Below, piece by piece: positions 35,032 to 43,619 of a stretch of DNA of 64,000 nt (position 1 is the first letter of the stretch; each line of letters opens with the position of its first letter). Source of the DNA: Herbaspirillum huttiense (GTDB lineage: Bacteria > Pseudomonadota > Gammaproteobacteria > Burkholderiales > Burkholderiaceae_D); contig NZ_CP037993.1 of assembly GCF_004367745.1 (NCBI RefSeq), positions 2,542,001 to 2,606,000 on the forward strand, given 5' to 3'. The notes under the pieces are model-generated. The model was given only the letters and a program-made list of their open reading frames with translations, ran no database searches and was not told where the DNA came from. A program made the translations under genes and the position numbers.

Positions 35032-36156
35032 TCAGGCAAAGACCTGCAGGGCCTGGCGCGGCAGCGCCACCCACAGTCCATCGTGAGCCGGCTGGGCGGC
35101 CAGGCGGTCGTGCGATTCACCGCTGACATCGGCCAGCAGGGTCTGGCCCGGCAAGGCATCGGCAGCCAGGGCCAGGCGATAGCGGTTGCCGAGATAGATG
35201 CGATCGATCACGCGTGCCTGGAAGCGGTTGGCACAGCTCTCGGTAGCGAACAGCTCCACGGCTTCTGGGCGGCAGAACAGGCGGCCGGTTTGCAGCTCCG
35301 CTTCTTCAGGGCGGACTTCGAAGCGCAAGGCCCCGACCGTGACCTGCGAACCCGAGATGCGCGAAAACGGCAGCCAGTTGGCGTGGCCGATGAAATCCGC
35401 CACGAAGGGCGTGGCCGGGCGGCGGTAGATCTCGGCGGGCGTGCCGAACTGTTCGATGCGGCCATGCTGCATGACGGCGATGCGGTCGGCCATGACCATG
35501 GCTTCTTCCTGATCGTGCGTGACCATCAGGGTCGTGATCCGGAACTGCTTCTGCAGGCGGCGGATTTCCAGTTGCAGGTGTTCGCGCACCTGCGCATCCA
35601 GGGCCGAGAGCGGTTCGTCGAGCAACAGCAGCGAAGGCGAGGGGGCCAGCGCGCGCGCCAGGGCCACCCGTTGCTGCTGGCCGCCGGAAAGCTGGCCGGG
35701 ATACTTGGATTGGCTGCCGGCCAGGCCGACCATGGACAGCATTTCGGTCACGCGCTCCTGGCGTGCCTGGCGCTTCATGTTGCGCAGGCCATAGGCGACG
35801 TTGTCGGCCACGGTCAGGTTCGGGAAGAGGGCGTAGGACTGGAACAGGATGCCGTAATCGCGCGATTGCGGCGGCAGATCGGAAATGTCGCGGCCACCGG
35901 CGAAGATCTGCCCGGCATCCTGGCGCTCCAGGCCGGCGATGGTGCGCAGCAGGGTGGTCTTGCCGCAGCCCGAGGGACCCAGCAGGCAGACCATCTCGCC
36001 TTGGCGCACTTCCAGCGAAACGCCGTCCAGCGCGGTGAAGGCGCCGAAACGCTTGTCGATGCCGCGCACCGACAGGAAACGCTCGTTGCCGTCGGTGTCA
36101 TCAGGCGGGCAAACCGGCATCGCAAGGGCGGCGGCGGAAGAGGGTGTCTGCATCAT
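35032..36156 (-). CDS. ABC transporter ATPase (aminophosphonate type)
   Basis: A 374-residue ATPase with Walker A GPSGCGKT (residues 60-67), Q-loop ILFQSYALFPNLTV, signature LSGGQQQR, Walker B LLLLDEPLSALD and H-loop MVTHDQEEAM. A C-terminal TOBE-like regulatory domain (about 245-374, including LFCRPEAVELF) matches the PotA/FbpC/PhnT class. It is the first gene of the operon and is divergent from the TonB-C-like lipoprotein gene. Intact motifs indicate an active ATPase. The substrate is inferred from the binding protein and flavoenzyme. Confidence 0.93.
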   Translation of the reverse strand: MMQTPSSAAALAMPVCPPDDTDGNERFLSVRGIDKRFGAFTALDGVSLEVRQGEMVCLLGPSGCGKTTLLRTIAGLERQDAGQIFAGGRDISDLPPQSRDYGILFQSYALFPNLTVADNVAYGLRNMKRQARQERVTEMLSMVGLAGSQSKYPGQLSGGQQQRVALARALAPSPSLLLLDEPLSALDAQVREHLQLEIRRLQKQFRITTLMVTHDQEEAMVMADRIAVMQHGRIEQFGTPAEIYRRPATPFVADFIGHANWLPFSRISGSQVTVGALRFEVRPEEAELQTGRLFCRPEAVELFATESCANRFQARVIDRIYLGNRYRLALAADALPGQTLLADVSGESHDRLAAQPAHDGLWVALPRQALQVFA

Positions 36157-36457
36157 TTCGGAGGGTTTCCAGCTGGTTCGCGATGTTGCCCAAAGGCAGT
36201 CCCCATGCGGACTTTCGCCGGATGGACTGGCCCGTTCAGAGGCAAGCGGATGGTACGGGCCAAATATGACTGCTGGATGACACCCCCTGCTGTGATAGCA
36301 GCCCGGAATCCTTGCTATAGATTGAAGCTATGGATCATCTTGGAAGCTCTCGCGGCGAGGGAATCCGGGCGGCGCAACGCTGTCCAAATTCGGTCAGATC
36401 ATTCATTGACGCCATGCGGCGAGTGAAGCAAGATCGGACAGTGATCAGGAGGAGAAA
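36157..36457. other. Divergent intergenic region of 301 bases
   Basis: Should contain the promoters of the phosphonate-type operon (minus strand) and the lipoprotein gene (plus strand). A short dyad CTGCT-GTGAT-AGCAG is seen at 36287-36301. No strong sigma-70 consensus and no gene was recognised. Confidence 0.55.
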
Positions 36458-36982
36458 ATGAACAAATACGGTAGGCCTGCCCGCCGGCCGGGCGTGCGCC
36501 TGGCGATGTCGGGCGTGGGCATTGCTGCCATGCTGGCGGCCTGCTCCGCACCCGAGAGCACCCAGCAGGAGCGCGATGCGCTGGCGCGCTCCCTGATCGA
36601 GCAGAAGAAGACCACCGAGGATGCCAGCTCCACCGCCACCACCGTCGACGGCTACAAGGTCGACCTGGCCAAGCGCATTTCCCAGGTCAATTTCACCAGT
36701 GTCTACGTGGAACGCCCGCAGGCCTTGCTGCGCTCGGTGATCGTCATCAAGTACGTGGTCGATGGCGACGGCAATCTGGTCAAGAGCGAGATCCTGCGCA
36801 GCAACCGCGACAAGCACGCCGAAGCCAGCGCCCTGGGCAGCCTGAAATCGGCCGCTCCCTTCCCCAAGCCGCCGCCGGCGCTGCTCAAGCAGGGTCGCAT
36901 CGAACTGTCGGAGAGCTGGCTGTTCAACAACGACGGCCGCTTTCAGTTGCGCAGCGTGGCCCTGGCCCAGATGGACCGCTAG
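36458..36982 (+). CDS. Lipoprotein with TonB C-terminal-like domain
   Basis: A 174-residue protein with a basic N terminus, a hydrophobic segment and the lipobox MLAAC (lipidated C29, then SAPE), so it should be exported and lipidated. Residues 85-150 resemble the TonB C-terminal fold (SVIVIKYVVDGDGNLVKSEILRS, then ALGSLKSAAPFPKP). No TonB-type transmembrane anchor or Pro-rich spacer is present, so it probably does not energise receptors in the classic way. The start ATG at 36458 has a strong GGAGGAG site. The gene is monocistronic. The function is unknown; an envelope role is likely. Confidence 0.85.
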   Translation: MNKYGRPARRPGVRLAMSGVGIAAMLAACSAPESTQQERDALARSLIEQKKTTEDASSTATTVDGYKVDLAKRISQVNFTSVYVERPQALLRSVIVIKYVVDGDGNLVKSEILRSNRDKHAEASALGSLKSAAPFPKPPPALLKQGRIELSESWLFNNDGRFQLRSVALAQMDR

Positions 36983-37022
36983 CGGCAGCCTTGCCAAAGA
37001 TGCCGCCCGGCATTGGCATGTG

Positions 37023-37028
37023 TATAAT
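37023..37028 (+). promoter_or_regulatory. Consensus -10 box without a clear -35
   Basis: A perfect TATAAT lies 41 bases after the lipoprotein gene stop and about 63 bases before the terminator at 37091. No good -35 box sits at the normal distance (36999-37005 reads poorly), so it may be weak or activator-dependent. Confidence 0.4.
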
Positions 37029-37090
37029 GTCGCGCGAGCACGACGGTGTGCGTTGTGTCTCCCGGGCCTGACGGGCCTGCGCCGGATCAG

Positions 37091-37114
37091 GGCGAACGCG
37101 AGTTCGCCTTTTTT
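37091..37114 (+). terminator. Intrinsic terminator upstream of ppiD
   Basis: Stem GGCGAAC (37091-37097) and GTTCGCC (37102-37108) with a GCGA loop, followed by six T. It ends transcription from the lipoprotein gene or from the TATAAT at 37023, and lies 81 bases before the ppiD start. Confidence 0.92.
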
Positions 37115-37194
37115 CTTATGGGCGCGCACCAGCGGCAGTCTGCGCTGAACCCCGCTGTCCTTCATTGACCAGATCGTTTATTGATTGGCTATAC

Positions 37195-39114
37195 ATGTTT
37201 GATTTCATTCGTACTCACCAGCGTCTGATGCAGTTCCTGCTGCTGCTGTTCATCTTCCCGTCGTTCGCTTTCTTCGGCCTGGAAGGCTACAGCCGCCTGA
37301 CCGACGACAACGGCGTGGCCAAGGTGGCCGGCCAGACCATCACCAAGGAAGAGTGGGACGCCGCGCATCGCCAGCAGCTGGACCGCATGCGCCAGGTGTA
37401 TGGCAATCAGTTCGACAGCAAGATCTTCGACAGCCCGCAGGCGCGCCGCGCCATCCTCGACAACCTGATCGCCCAGCGCGCTCTGGGTGCCGAAGTGGTG
37501 GCCAGCAAGCTGGTGGTGCCGGACCAGGTGCTGCAGCAAAGCATCCTGCAGATCCCCGGCCTGACCAAGCCGGACGGCAGCTTTGACAACGAGCAGTACC
37601 GCGTGCTGCTGGCCGCGCAGGGCATGACCCAGAAATCCTACGAAGCCGGCCTGCGCCGCGAGATGGCCCTGCAGCAGCTCAATGCCGCGATCCAGACCAC
37701 CGCCTTCGCCCCCAAGACCGTGGCCGAGAACCTGTCCAGCCTGAACGACCAGGAGCGCACGGTCCAGATGCTCAACTTCAAGCCGGAAAGCTACGCCGGC
37801 CAGGTCAAGGTGAGCGATGACATGCTAAAGGCCTACTACGACAAGAACGGCGCCCGTTTCGAGACTCCGGAACAGGCCGACATCGAATACGTGGTGCTGG
37901 ATGCCGCTGCCGTGGCGGCCCAGGCCAGCGTCACCGATGACGACATCAAGGCCTACTACGAGCAGAACCAGAAGCAGTACGCCACTGAAGAACAGCGTCG
38001 CGCCAGCCACATCCTGATCACCGTCAAGAAGGATGCCTCGGCCGCCGACAAGGCTGCCGCCAAGACCAAGGCCGAAGGTCTGGTGGCACAGCTGCGCAAG
38101 AACCCGGGCGACTTCGCCAAGCTGGCCAAGGCCAATTCGCAGGATCCGGGTTCGGCCGACAATGGCGGCGACCTGGGTTACTTCAGCCGTGGTGTGATGG
38201 TCAAACCCTTCGCCGATGCCGCCTTCAGCCTGAAGCAGGGTGAGATCAGCGATCCGGTCGAATCCGATTTCGGTTATCACGTCATCGAAGTGACCGGTAT
38301 CAAGCCGGCGTCGGTCAAGCCGCTGGAGTCGGTCAAGGCCGAGATCGGAGCCGAGATCAAGAAGCAGATCGCCGCCAAGAAGTATTCCGAAATGGCCGAC
38401 CAGTTCAACAACCTGGTCTATGAAAACGGCGACAGCCTCAAGGCCGTCTCCGACAAGCTCAAGCTGAAGATCCAGACTGCCTCGGGCGTGACCCGCAATC
38501 CGAATCCGGCTGCCGGCGCTGCGCCGTACAACAATGGCAAGTTCCTGGCCGCCCTGTTCACCGACGACGTGATCAAGGCCAAGCACAATACCGAAGCCGT
38601 GCAGACCGCCCCCAACACCCTGGTGGCCGGCCGCATGACCAGCTACAAGCCGGTGGCCAAGCGTCCGTTCGAGGAAGTCAAGGCCGATGTGCAGAAGGCC
38701 GTTCTGTTGGCCGAAGAGCAGTCGCTGGCGGTCAAGGCCGGCCAGGAACGCCTGGCGCAGCTGCAAGCCAAGGATGATGCGACTGGTTTCAGCGACGCCA
38801 AGGTGGTCTCGCGCGTGAAGTCCGAGGGCTGGACCCAGGAAGCCTTCAACGCCGTCATGAAGGCCGATACCGCCAAGCTGCCGGCCTACGTCGGCGCAGA
38901 GACCCCGGGCATGGGCTACCAGATCTACCGCATCACCAAGGTGGAACAGCCCAAGACGGTCGACACCGCGCGCCGCAAGGCCGAGCAGGAACAGATCACC
39001 GCCGCCTTGTCGCAGCAGGAAGCGCTGGGTTACCTCGACTATCTGCGCGAGAAGGCCAAGACCAAGCTGTTGAAGGGCGCCGCCGCCGTCAGCGCGGATG
39101 ACGCCGCCAAGTAA
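37195..39114 (+). CDS. ppiD: Inner-membrane anchored peptidyl-prolyl isomerase / chaperone PpiD
   Basis: A 639-residue folding factor for outer-membrane and periplasmic proteins. After a short cytosolic start ([14 protein letters not shown]) comes one membrane segment ([15 protein letters not shown]). A SurA_N-like chaperone region follows, and a parvulin domain at about residues 258-360 ([60 protein letters not shown]). The C-terminal part is helical. Length and layout match PpiD. The ATG at 37195 is preferred over the in-frame codon at 37165, since the membrane anchor should lie near the N terminus. Confidence 0.95.
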   Translation: MFDFIRTHQRLMQFLLLLFIFPSFAFFGLEGYSRLTDDNGVAKVAGQTITKEEWDAAHRQQLDRMRQVYGNQFDSKIFDSPQARRAILDNLIAQRALGAEVVASKLVVPDQVLQQSILQIPGLTKPDGSFDNEQYRVLLAAQGMTQKSYEAGLRREMALQQLNAAIQTTAFAPKTVAENLSSLNDQERTVQMLNFKPESYAGQVKVSDDMLKAYYDKNGARFETPEQADIEYVVLDAAAVAAQASVTDDDIKAYYEQNQKQYATEEQRRASHILITVKKDASAADKAAAKTKAEGLVAQLRKNPGDFAKLAKANSQDPGSADNGGDLGYFSRGVMVKPFADAAFSLKQGEISDPVESDFGYHVIEVTGIKPASVKPLESVKAEIGAEIKKQIAAKKYSEMADQFNNLVYENGDSLKAVSDKLKLKIQTASGVTRNPNPAAGAAPYNNGKFLAALFTDDVIKAKHNTEAVQTAPNTLVAGRMTSYKPVAKRPFEEVKADVQKAVLLAEEQSLAVKAGQERLAQLQAKDDATGFSDAKVVSRVKSEGWTQEAFNAVMKADTAKLPAYVGAETPGMGYQIYRITKVEQPKTVDTARRKAEQEQITAALSQQEALGYLDYLREKAKTKLLKGAAAVSADDAAK

Positions 39115-39128
39115 GGTCAAGGGCATGG

Positions 39129-39202
39129 CCCGCCTTTGGGGCAATGCATGCACATGGCGCACCAGGATCGTGAATCGGTGTGCAGTGCTGCCCCAAGGCG
39201 GG
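39129..39202. repeat. Large imperfect hairpin downstream of ppiD
   Basis: CCCGCCTTTGGGGCA (39129-39143) pairs with TGCCCCAAGGCGGG (39189-39202) except for one bulged T, and inside it GCGCACC (39157-39163) pairs with GGTGTGC (39177-39183) with one G-U pair. The whole structure spans 74 bases. It lies 15 bases after the ppiD stop and before the terminator at 39247. Confidence 0.8.
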
Positions 39203-39246
39203 GAATTGTCGGCATGACCGCCACAATTTACTAAAAAATTTACAAG

Positions 39247-39275
39247 GGCCGCTTTTCCAGCGGCCGTTTTTGTTT
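39247..39275 (+). terminator. Intrinsic terminator downstream of ppiD
   Basis: Stem GGCCGC (39247-39252) and GCGGCC (39260-39265) around TTTTCCA, followed by GTTTTTGTTT. The roughly 300 bases that follow, up to 39578, hold no recognised gene and must contain the promoter of the amidotransferase gene. Confidence 0.9.
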
Positions 39276-39578
39276 CATCATGGACACCGGCGCTGCATTC
39301 GAGCGGGATGCACAAGGGAGCCGGCACCGGGGAATCCGCTTCATTTCTTCCATCGTCGTTGGCGTTTCGTCAGCTTTCCACCCAGCGGGAAAAGGCAGTT
39401 TTTGTGCTGCCGAGATGAATTTCCTGTCATCCGCACGTCATGTTGCGCCGTTTCGGAAACAAACGGCTGCCGTACTTGTTGTCGCTTTCTCCAGTCGACA
39501 TTCGAAAAGCATCGCAGGGGGTATTTCCACGAGGAGTGCGTCCGATGCGAGTCTTGCCCTGAATACGACCACGTTTTT

Positions 39579-40298
39579 ATGCCTGCCCCAGTCCTGATCA
39601 TACAAACCGGCGATGCCAATCCCGCCCTCAAGACCAACTACGGTGGTTACGCCGACCAGATAGGCTGCGCCGCCGGCCTGTGCCACACCGAGATCGAAGT
39701 CGTGACCGTCTATGAAGGGCAGCGCCCGTCCTGCCCGCGCAGCTACCGGGCAGTCTTCATCACCGGCTCACCGGCCATGGTGACCGACAAGGAAGACTGG
39801 AGCGAGCGCACCGCCGAATGGATCCGCGACGCCGCCGAGCTCGACACCCCCATGTTTGGCATCTGCTACGGCCACCAGCTGCTGACCCACGCCTTTGGCG
39901 GCGAAGTCGGCTACAACCCGGCCGGCCGCGCGGCCGGCACCATGCACGTGAAGACGCTGGAATGCTGCCGCCAGGATGAATTGCTGGGTGTGCTGCCTTC
40001 GGAGTTCCCGGCCCACATGCTGCACATGCAGTCGGTGCTGCGTCCGCCCAAGGATGCCATCGTCATGGCGCGTTCGCCGATGGATCCCCACCACGTCATC
40101 AAGCACAAGCACAACGTCTATTCGACCCAGTTCCACCCCGAGTTTTCGCCGGAGTTCGTGCGGGCGCACCTGCATTACTACACCGATATCTATCGCGGCT
40201 GCGGCATCGACGCCCAGGCGCTGTGCGAGAAGGTGTGTGACACGCCGCAATCGACCGGATTGCTGCGGCGATTCTTGGAGTTGTACGCGCGGCATTGA
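39579..40298 (+). CDS. Class I glutamine amidotransferase-like protein
   Basis: A 239-residue stand-alone GATase domain. The nucleophile Cys96 lies in GICYGHQLL, and His186 and Glu188 lie in QFHPEF, so the Cys-His-Glu triad is complete. The order ITGSPAMVTD, FGGEVGYNPAG and the C-terminal HLHYYTDIYRGCG resemble the GuaA-like family of unknown substrate (similar to YfeJ or gamma-glutamyl hydrolases) and not the glutaminase subunits of known complexes. No synthetase partner lies nearby. The ATG at 39579 (MPAPVLIIQTGD) fits the family start; the long upstream open frame is Cys/His/Arg-rich and not protein-like. Confidence 0.88.
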   Translation: MPAPVLIIQTGDANPALKTNYGGYADQIGCAAGLCHTEIEVVTVYEGQRPSCPRSYRAVFITGSPAMVTDKEDWSERTAEWIRDAAELDTPMFGICYGHQLLTHAFGGEVGYNPAGRAAGTMHVKTLECCRQDELLGVLPSEFPAHMLHMQSVLRPPKDAIVMARSPMDPHHVIKHKHNVYSTQFHPEFSPEFVRAHLHYYTDIYRGCGIDAQALCEKVCDTPQSTGLLRRFLELYARH

Positions 40299-40383
40299 AT
40301 TTTGGATCGCTGCAACAGTTGAGCAGGCGCTCTTGATGCTGCTCATTGCATACCGTGCAATACATCAGGCAATGGGGGCGGAT

Positions 40384-41034
40384 CTAGCCGGCTTGATGGC
40401 CCCATGCTTGCATTTTTCCCACCCATTCGTCGAATGCGGGGCATTTGGCACGGATGGCTTCGATGCCGATGGATTCCGCAATCAGTGGTCCATGTTCCGT
40501 TTTAGAGTAGCTGCCCGCTGAGAAAATGTTGAGCAGACGTTTTGAGGGGGCAGTCTCTATGCTGTCGTTGATCTCTTCCGGGCTGGCGAATGCCCGGTTG
40601 ACGGCGACCAGTGCTTGCCTGGCTTCCTCGCTCCAGCCATCCTCCACCCAAGCAAATGCCTCCGGATCGGAAAATAGCAGTCCCTCAAATTCGTACATTT
40701 GAACATAGGGCAATACGAAGCGGGGATCATAGCCTTTGATCCCTGCCAGGCGCGCCTGGACTTCAGCTTCCAATTGCGCACGGCTACGGCCTTCGCGGTC
40801 CTGAAAGCCGTAGAAGTCAACCAGGGTCGTGATGCGGTCGGTCTGGTGATATTGATGCGACATGAACCTGACCAGACGCTCGATCGTGACGCGGCCGCCT
40901 CGGTGATTCCCGGAGGGGGACTGCAGCAAGGAAGGGAAAGCCTGCACCTGACTATGGAGCAGATAGGGGGCCAGACAGGACTTCACGAATTCCACCTCGG
41001 TCTGCCCCTCGCAGACGACGCAGACACGGATCAT
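40384..41034 (-). CDS. DUF4276 protein with TOPRIM-like motifs (putative defence nuclease)
   Basis: A 216-residue protein with the DUF4276 pattern. VVCEGQTEVEFVK (E9 and E13) matches the first TOPRIM acidic motif, LVDFYGF (D73) the second, and QMYEFEGLLFSDPEAF is the conserved third segment. TOPRIM proteins of the OLD, PARIS and similar systems cut nucleic acid with metal-bound acidic residues. It starts inside the end of the ATPase gene (ATGA overlap), so the two are produced together. No signal peptide or membrane segment. It is expected to be the effector of a two-gene system; this follows from context and not from a test. Confidence 0.85.
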   Translation of the reverse strand: MIRVCVVCEGQTEVEFVKSCLAPYLLHSQVQAFPSLLQSPSGNHRGGRVTIERLVRFMSHQYHQTDRITTLVDFYGFQDREGRSRAQLEAEVQARLAGIKGYDPRFVLPYVQMYEFEGLLFSDPEAFAWVEDGWSEEARQALVAVNRAFASPEEINDSIETAPSKRLLNIFSAGSYSKTEHGPLIAESIGIEAIRAKCPAFDEWVGKMQAWGHQAG

Positions 41035-42158
41035 TCCATGCCTCCCACTGCCTGCTTGAGCCAGATATCAGAAAGCTGATATTCGTCATCCAACCACTCC
41101 TGATACTGGACACGTGGCAAATTGCGCAGCGTTGTTTCACCCTCCTCGGCGCTGGCAATAATGATGTTTTCCAGTTCGAAGCAGTCGACCAGATAGGGGG
41201 ACTGCGTGGCGATGAAGACCTGGCGCGTCTTGGCCAGACGTTTGAACATTTCCGCGACCAGGGTGATGGCATGCGGATGCAGTCCCAACTCCGGCTCGTC
41301 GAACAGCATCAAATCCGGCAGCGTGGCTGGCGGCATGTTCAACAAGGTCAACAGGCAGAACAGGCGCAGCGATCCATCCGAGGTCAGGTGCGATCCGAAC
41401 ACCTTGTCACTATGCCGCCCGGCCCAGCGCAACAGCACCTTGCCGGCTTCCTCCTCCAGCACGAAGTCCTTGAATGCAGGAAGTACACGGCTGATCTGGC
41501 GGTTGATCAATGCATACCGCTTGCTGTCCGTATTGCGCAGGTTCAACAACACGGCCGCCAGATTGCCGCCGTCCGAACGCAGACGCAAGCAGTCGGTGAC
41601 GTCCCATCGATGGTGGATGGCGGCGTTGCTGGAAGTGTCATGGAACTGATAAGTGGCGCACTGCCGGAACAGATGGAGAATGGACTTGGCGACCACGCTG
41701 CTCTGCTCTGATAAACCCGATTCCTTGGCGACCGTGCCGATCTCAATCCAATCCGCTTGAGTCGAGACACCGTCGGCTGCGTGGCGATAGGCTTCGTTCA
41801 TGATCATGACGGAGTCGCCCGCAGCGAGATGGGCCAGTTCGAAGCGATAAGCGGTTTGTCCCTGATCGGTTTGCAGGCAGAGCTCGGCGCGGATGCTTGG
41901 GGTCTTGCGCGCTCCCATGAAAAACTGGTCGTCGCCTCCGCCATGGCGCAGCACGAATTCCTGCAGATTCCTTGTCTTGAGCATCCAGCTGACCATGTCG
42001 AAGAAACGAATCAGCGTGGACTTGCCTGCACCATTGGCACCGATCAGGAGCGTCAGCTGTGGAAGCTCCAGATGATGGACCTTGTTGAGGCTGCGAAAGC
42101 CTTCAACGGTGATGGAACGAATCCGGTTCGTCGTCCTTGTCGGGTGGGGCGCGGTCAT
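41031..42158 (-). CDS. AAA/ABC-type ATPase (AAA_21), partner of the DUF4276 protein
   Basis: A 375-residue SMC/RecF-like ATPase. RIRSITVEGFRSLNKV opens the fold. Walker A is GANGAGKST (40-48), a signature-like segment SHLTSDGSLRLF lies at about 256-267, Walker B is LMLFDEPELGLHP (283-295), and the H-switch region is FIATQSPYLVD (315-325). The layout is that of ATPases paired with a nuclease in OLD-family and PARIS-like systems. There is no coiled-coil arm of SMC length. The ATG at 42158 is used. It lies downstream of, and is read in the same direction as, tesA, separated by 67 bases, but its GC content is lower than that of tesA. Confidence 0.87.
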   Translation of the reverse strand: MTAPHPTRTTNRIRSITVEGFRSLNKVHHLELPQLTLLIGANGAGKSTLIRFFDMVSWMLKTRNLQEFVLRHGGGDDQFFMGARKTPSIRAELCLQTDQGQTAYRFELAHLAAGDSVMIMNEAYRHAADGVSTQADWIEIGTVAKESGLSEQSSVVAKSILHLFRQCATYQFHDTSSNAAIHHRWDVTDCLRLRSDGGNLAAVLLNLRNTDSKRYALINRQISRVLPAFKDFVLEEEAGKVLLRWAGRHSDKVFGSHLTSDGSLRLFCLLTLLNMPPATLPDLMLFDEPELGLHPHAITLVAEMFKRLAKTRQVFIATQSPYLVDCFELENIIIASAEEGETTLRNLPRVQYQEWLDDEYQLSDIWLKQAVGGME

Positions 42159-42225
42159 CCAGGCATCCTCTGTCCAAGCATCGAAAAAGAGCGATAGGAT
42201 AGTGCAAAAATCCAGGCCAGGGGGC

Positions 42226-42903
42226 TTACTTCACCCCGACCAGCGGCTTCAGATGCGGCCACACATTGTCCAGCAGCCTGGGCTGGGCCTGTTCATTGGG
42301 ATGGATGCGGTCGGCCTGGAACAGCGAAAGATCGGCGGCAATCCCCTCGAAGAAGAACGGCACCAGTGCCACCTTGTTGCTCTTGGCCAGATCCTGGTAC
42401 ATCCCGGCGAAGCGGCGCGTGTAGTCGGGGCCGTAATTGGGCGGAATCTGCATGCCCACCAGCAGCACCTTGGCCTTCTGCTGGCGCGCCAGGTCGATCA
42501 TGGCCTGCAGGTTGTCCTGGCTGGTCTTCAGCGGCAGGCCGCGCAGGGCATCGTTGGCGCCCAGTTCAATCACCAGGACCTCCGGCTTGTGCTGCGTCAT
42601 CAGTGCCGGCAGGCGGTTGCGCCCGCCGATGGTGGTGTCGCCGCTGATGCTGGCGTTGACCACCCGGTAATCCGCCTTGCTCTGTTGCAGCCGCTGCTGC
42701 AGCAGTCCGGTCCAGCCGGTGCCGCGCTGCAGCCCGTATTCGGCCGAGAGGCTGTCGCCGAGCACGAGCAGGTTTTTTGGGGCAGAATAAGCGCTCGTCG
42801 CCGCTACCACCAGCGCGACGCCCGCCAGCAGCCGCACTGCCGCGCCCAACAGCGCCTTGCGCCTCGCCCCTGTTCCGGACCCTCTTGCCCGATTGCCCTG
42901 CAT
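42226..42903 (-). CDS. tesA: Periplasmic acyl-CoA thioesterase I / lysophospholipase (GDSL family)
   Basis: A 225-residue exported SGNH hydrolase. The N-terminal segment is basic and then hydrophobic and ends in ATSAYSA, a plausible signal peptide. The catalytic Ser lies in LLVLGDSLSAEYGL, the oxyanion Gly and Asn in NASISGDTTIGG and IELGANDALRG, and the Asp-His pair in RIHPNEQ. The start ATG at 42903 shares CATG with the start of the divergent ybbA gene; further in-frame ATG codons up to 42945 are possible but would overlap ybbA more. The divergent tesA-ybbA pair is also found in enteric bacteria. Confidence 0.92.
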   Translation of the reverse strand: MQGNRARGSGTGARRKALLGAAVRLLAGVALVVAATSAYSAPKNLLVLGDSLSAEYGLQRGTGWTGLLQQRLQQSKADYRVVNASISGDTTIGGRNRLPALMTQHKPEVLVIELGANDALRGLPLKTSQDNLQAMIDLARQQKAKVLLVGMQIPPNYGPDYTRRFAGMYQDLAKSNKVALVPFFFEGIAADLSLFQADRIHPNEQAQPRLLDNVWPHLKPLVGVK

Positions 42904-43609
42904 GCCTGCTTCCGCTCCTGCCAGTTCCGCCGTCATTGCCGCCATTGAAGTCCTTCAGTTATCCAAACACGTTGCCGATGTCTCCGCGCCTGCCGGCCGG
43001 CTGACCATCCTGAGTGACATCGATTTTACCGTGGCCGCCGGGACCACGGTGGCCATCGTCGGCGCCTCCGGCTCAGGCAAGTCGACCTTGCTGGGCCTGC
43101 TGGCTGGACTGGATACGCCCAGCGAAGGTTCCGTGCGGCTCGATGGCGAAGACATCTACGCCCTCGACGAAGACGGCCGGGCCCTGCTGAGAAAGCGCAA
43201 GCTGGGGTTCGTGTTCCAGTCCTTCCAGTTGCTCGGGCACCTCAATGCCCTGGAAAACGTGATGCTGCCGCTGGAACTGCGCGGGGACAGCCAGGCCCGA
43301 TCCAAGGCTGAACAGATGCTGGGCCGCGTGGGCCTGGGCAGCCGGCTGAAGCACTATCCCAAATATCTCTCCGGCGGTGAGCAGCAGCGCGTGGCGCTGG
43401 CGCGCGCCTTCGTCACCGAGCCGCCACTGCTGTTCGCGGATGAGCCGACTGGCAGCCTCGATGCGGCGACCGGCGAATCGGTCATTCAGTTGATGTTCGA
43501 ACTGAACCGCGAGCGCGGCTCCACGCTGGTGCTGGTGACCCATGACCCCGGCATCGCGGCGCGCTGCGAGCGCACCCTGACCATCGCGGCCGGACGGCTG
43601 GTGAAGTAA
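42902..43609 (+). CDS. ybbA: ABC transporter ATPase YbbA (LolD-like family)
   Basis: A 235-residue ATPase of the MacB/LolD type. Walker A is GASGSGKST (54-62), signature LSGGEQQR, Walker [13 protein letters not shown] and H-loop [18 protein letters not shown] and [24 protein letters not shown] are typical of YbbA. In E. coli it works with the FtsX-like permease YbbP, encoded just downstream; here the downstream gene is an EamA transporter on the other strand, so the permease is missing from this place. The start codon overlaps the tesA start codon on the opposite strand. Confidence 0.93.
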   Translation: MPASAPASSAVIAAIEVLQLSKHVADVSAPAGRLTILSDIDFTVAAGTTVAIVGASGSGKSTLLGLLAGLDTPSEGSVRLDGEDIYALDEDGRALLRKRKLGFVFQSFQLLGHLNALENVMLPLELRGDSQARSKAEQMLGRVGLGSRLKHYPKYLSGGEQQRVALARAFVTEPPLLFADEPTGSLDAATGESVIQLMFELNRERGSTLVLVTHDPGIAARCERTLTIAAGRLVK

Positions 43610-43619
43610 TTCCGACCGA

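Noticed and set aside
33265..36426. A 1053-codon open frame antisense to the phosphonate-type permease and ATPase genes
   Set aside because: Gln/His/Gly/Arg-rich text with no motifs and no ribosome-binding site; it covers two well-supported genes.
37825..39327. A 500-codon open frame antisense to ppiD
   Set aside because: Leu/Gly/Val/His-rich text without a signal or domain; ppiD is certain.
39180..39578. N-terminal extension of the glutamine amidotransferase frame
   Set aside because: The extension overlaps the ppiD terminator and reads as Cys/His/Arg-rich noise; the family start is at 39579.
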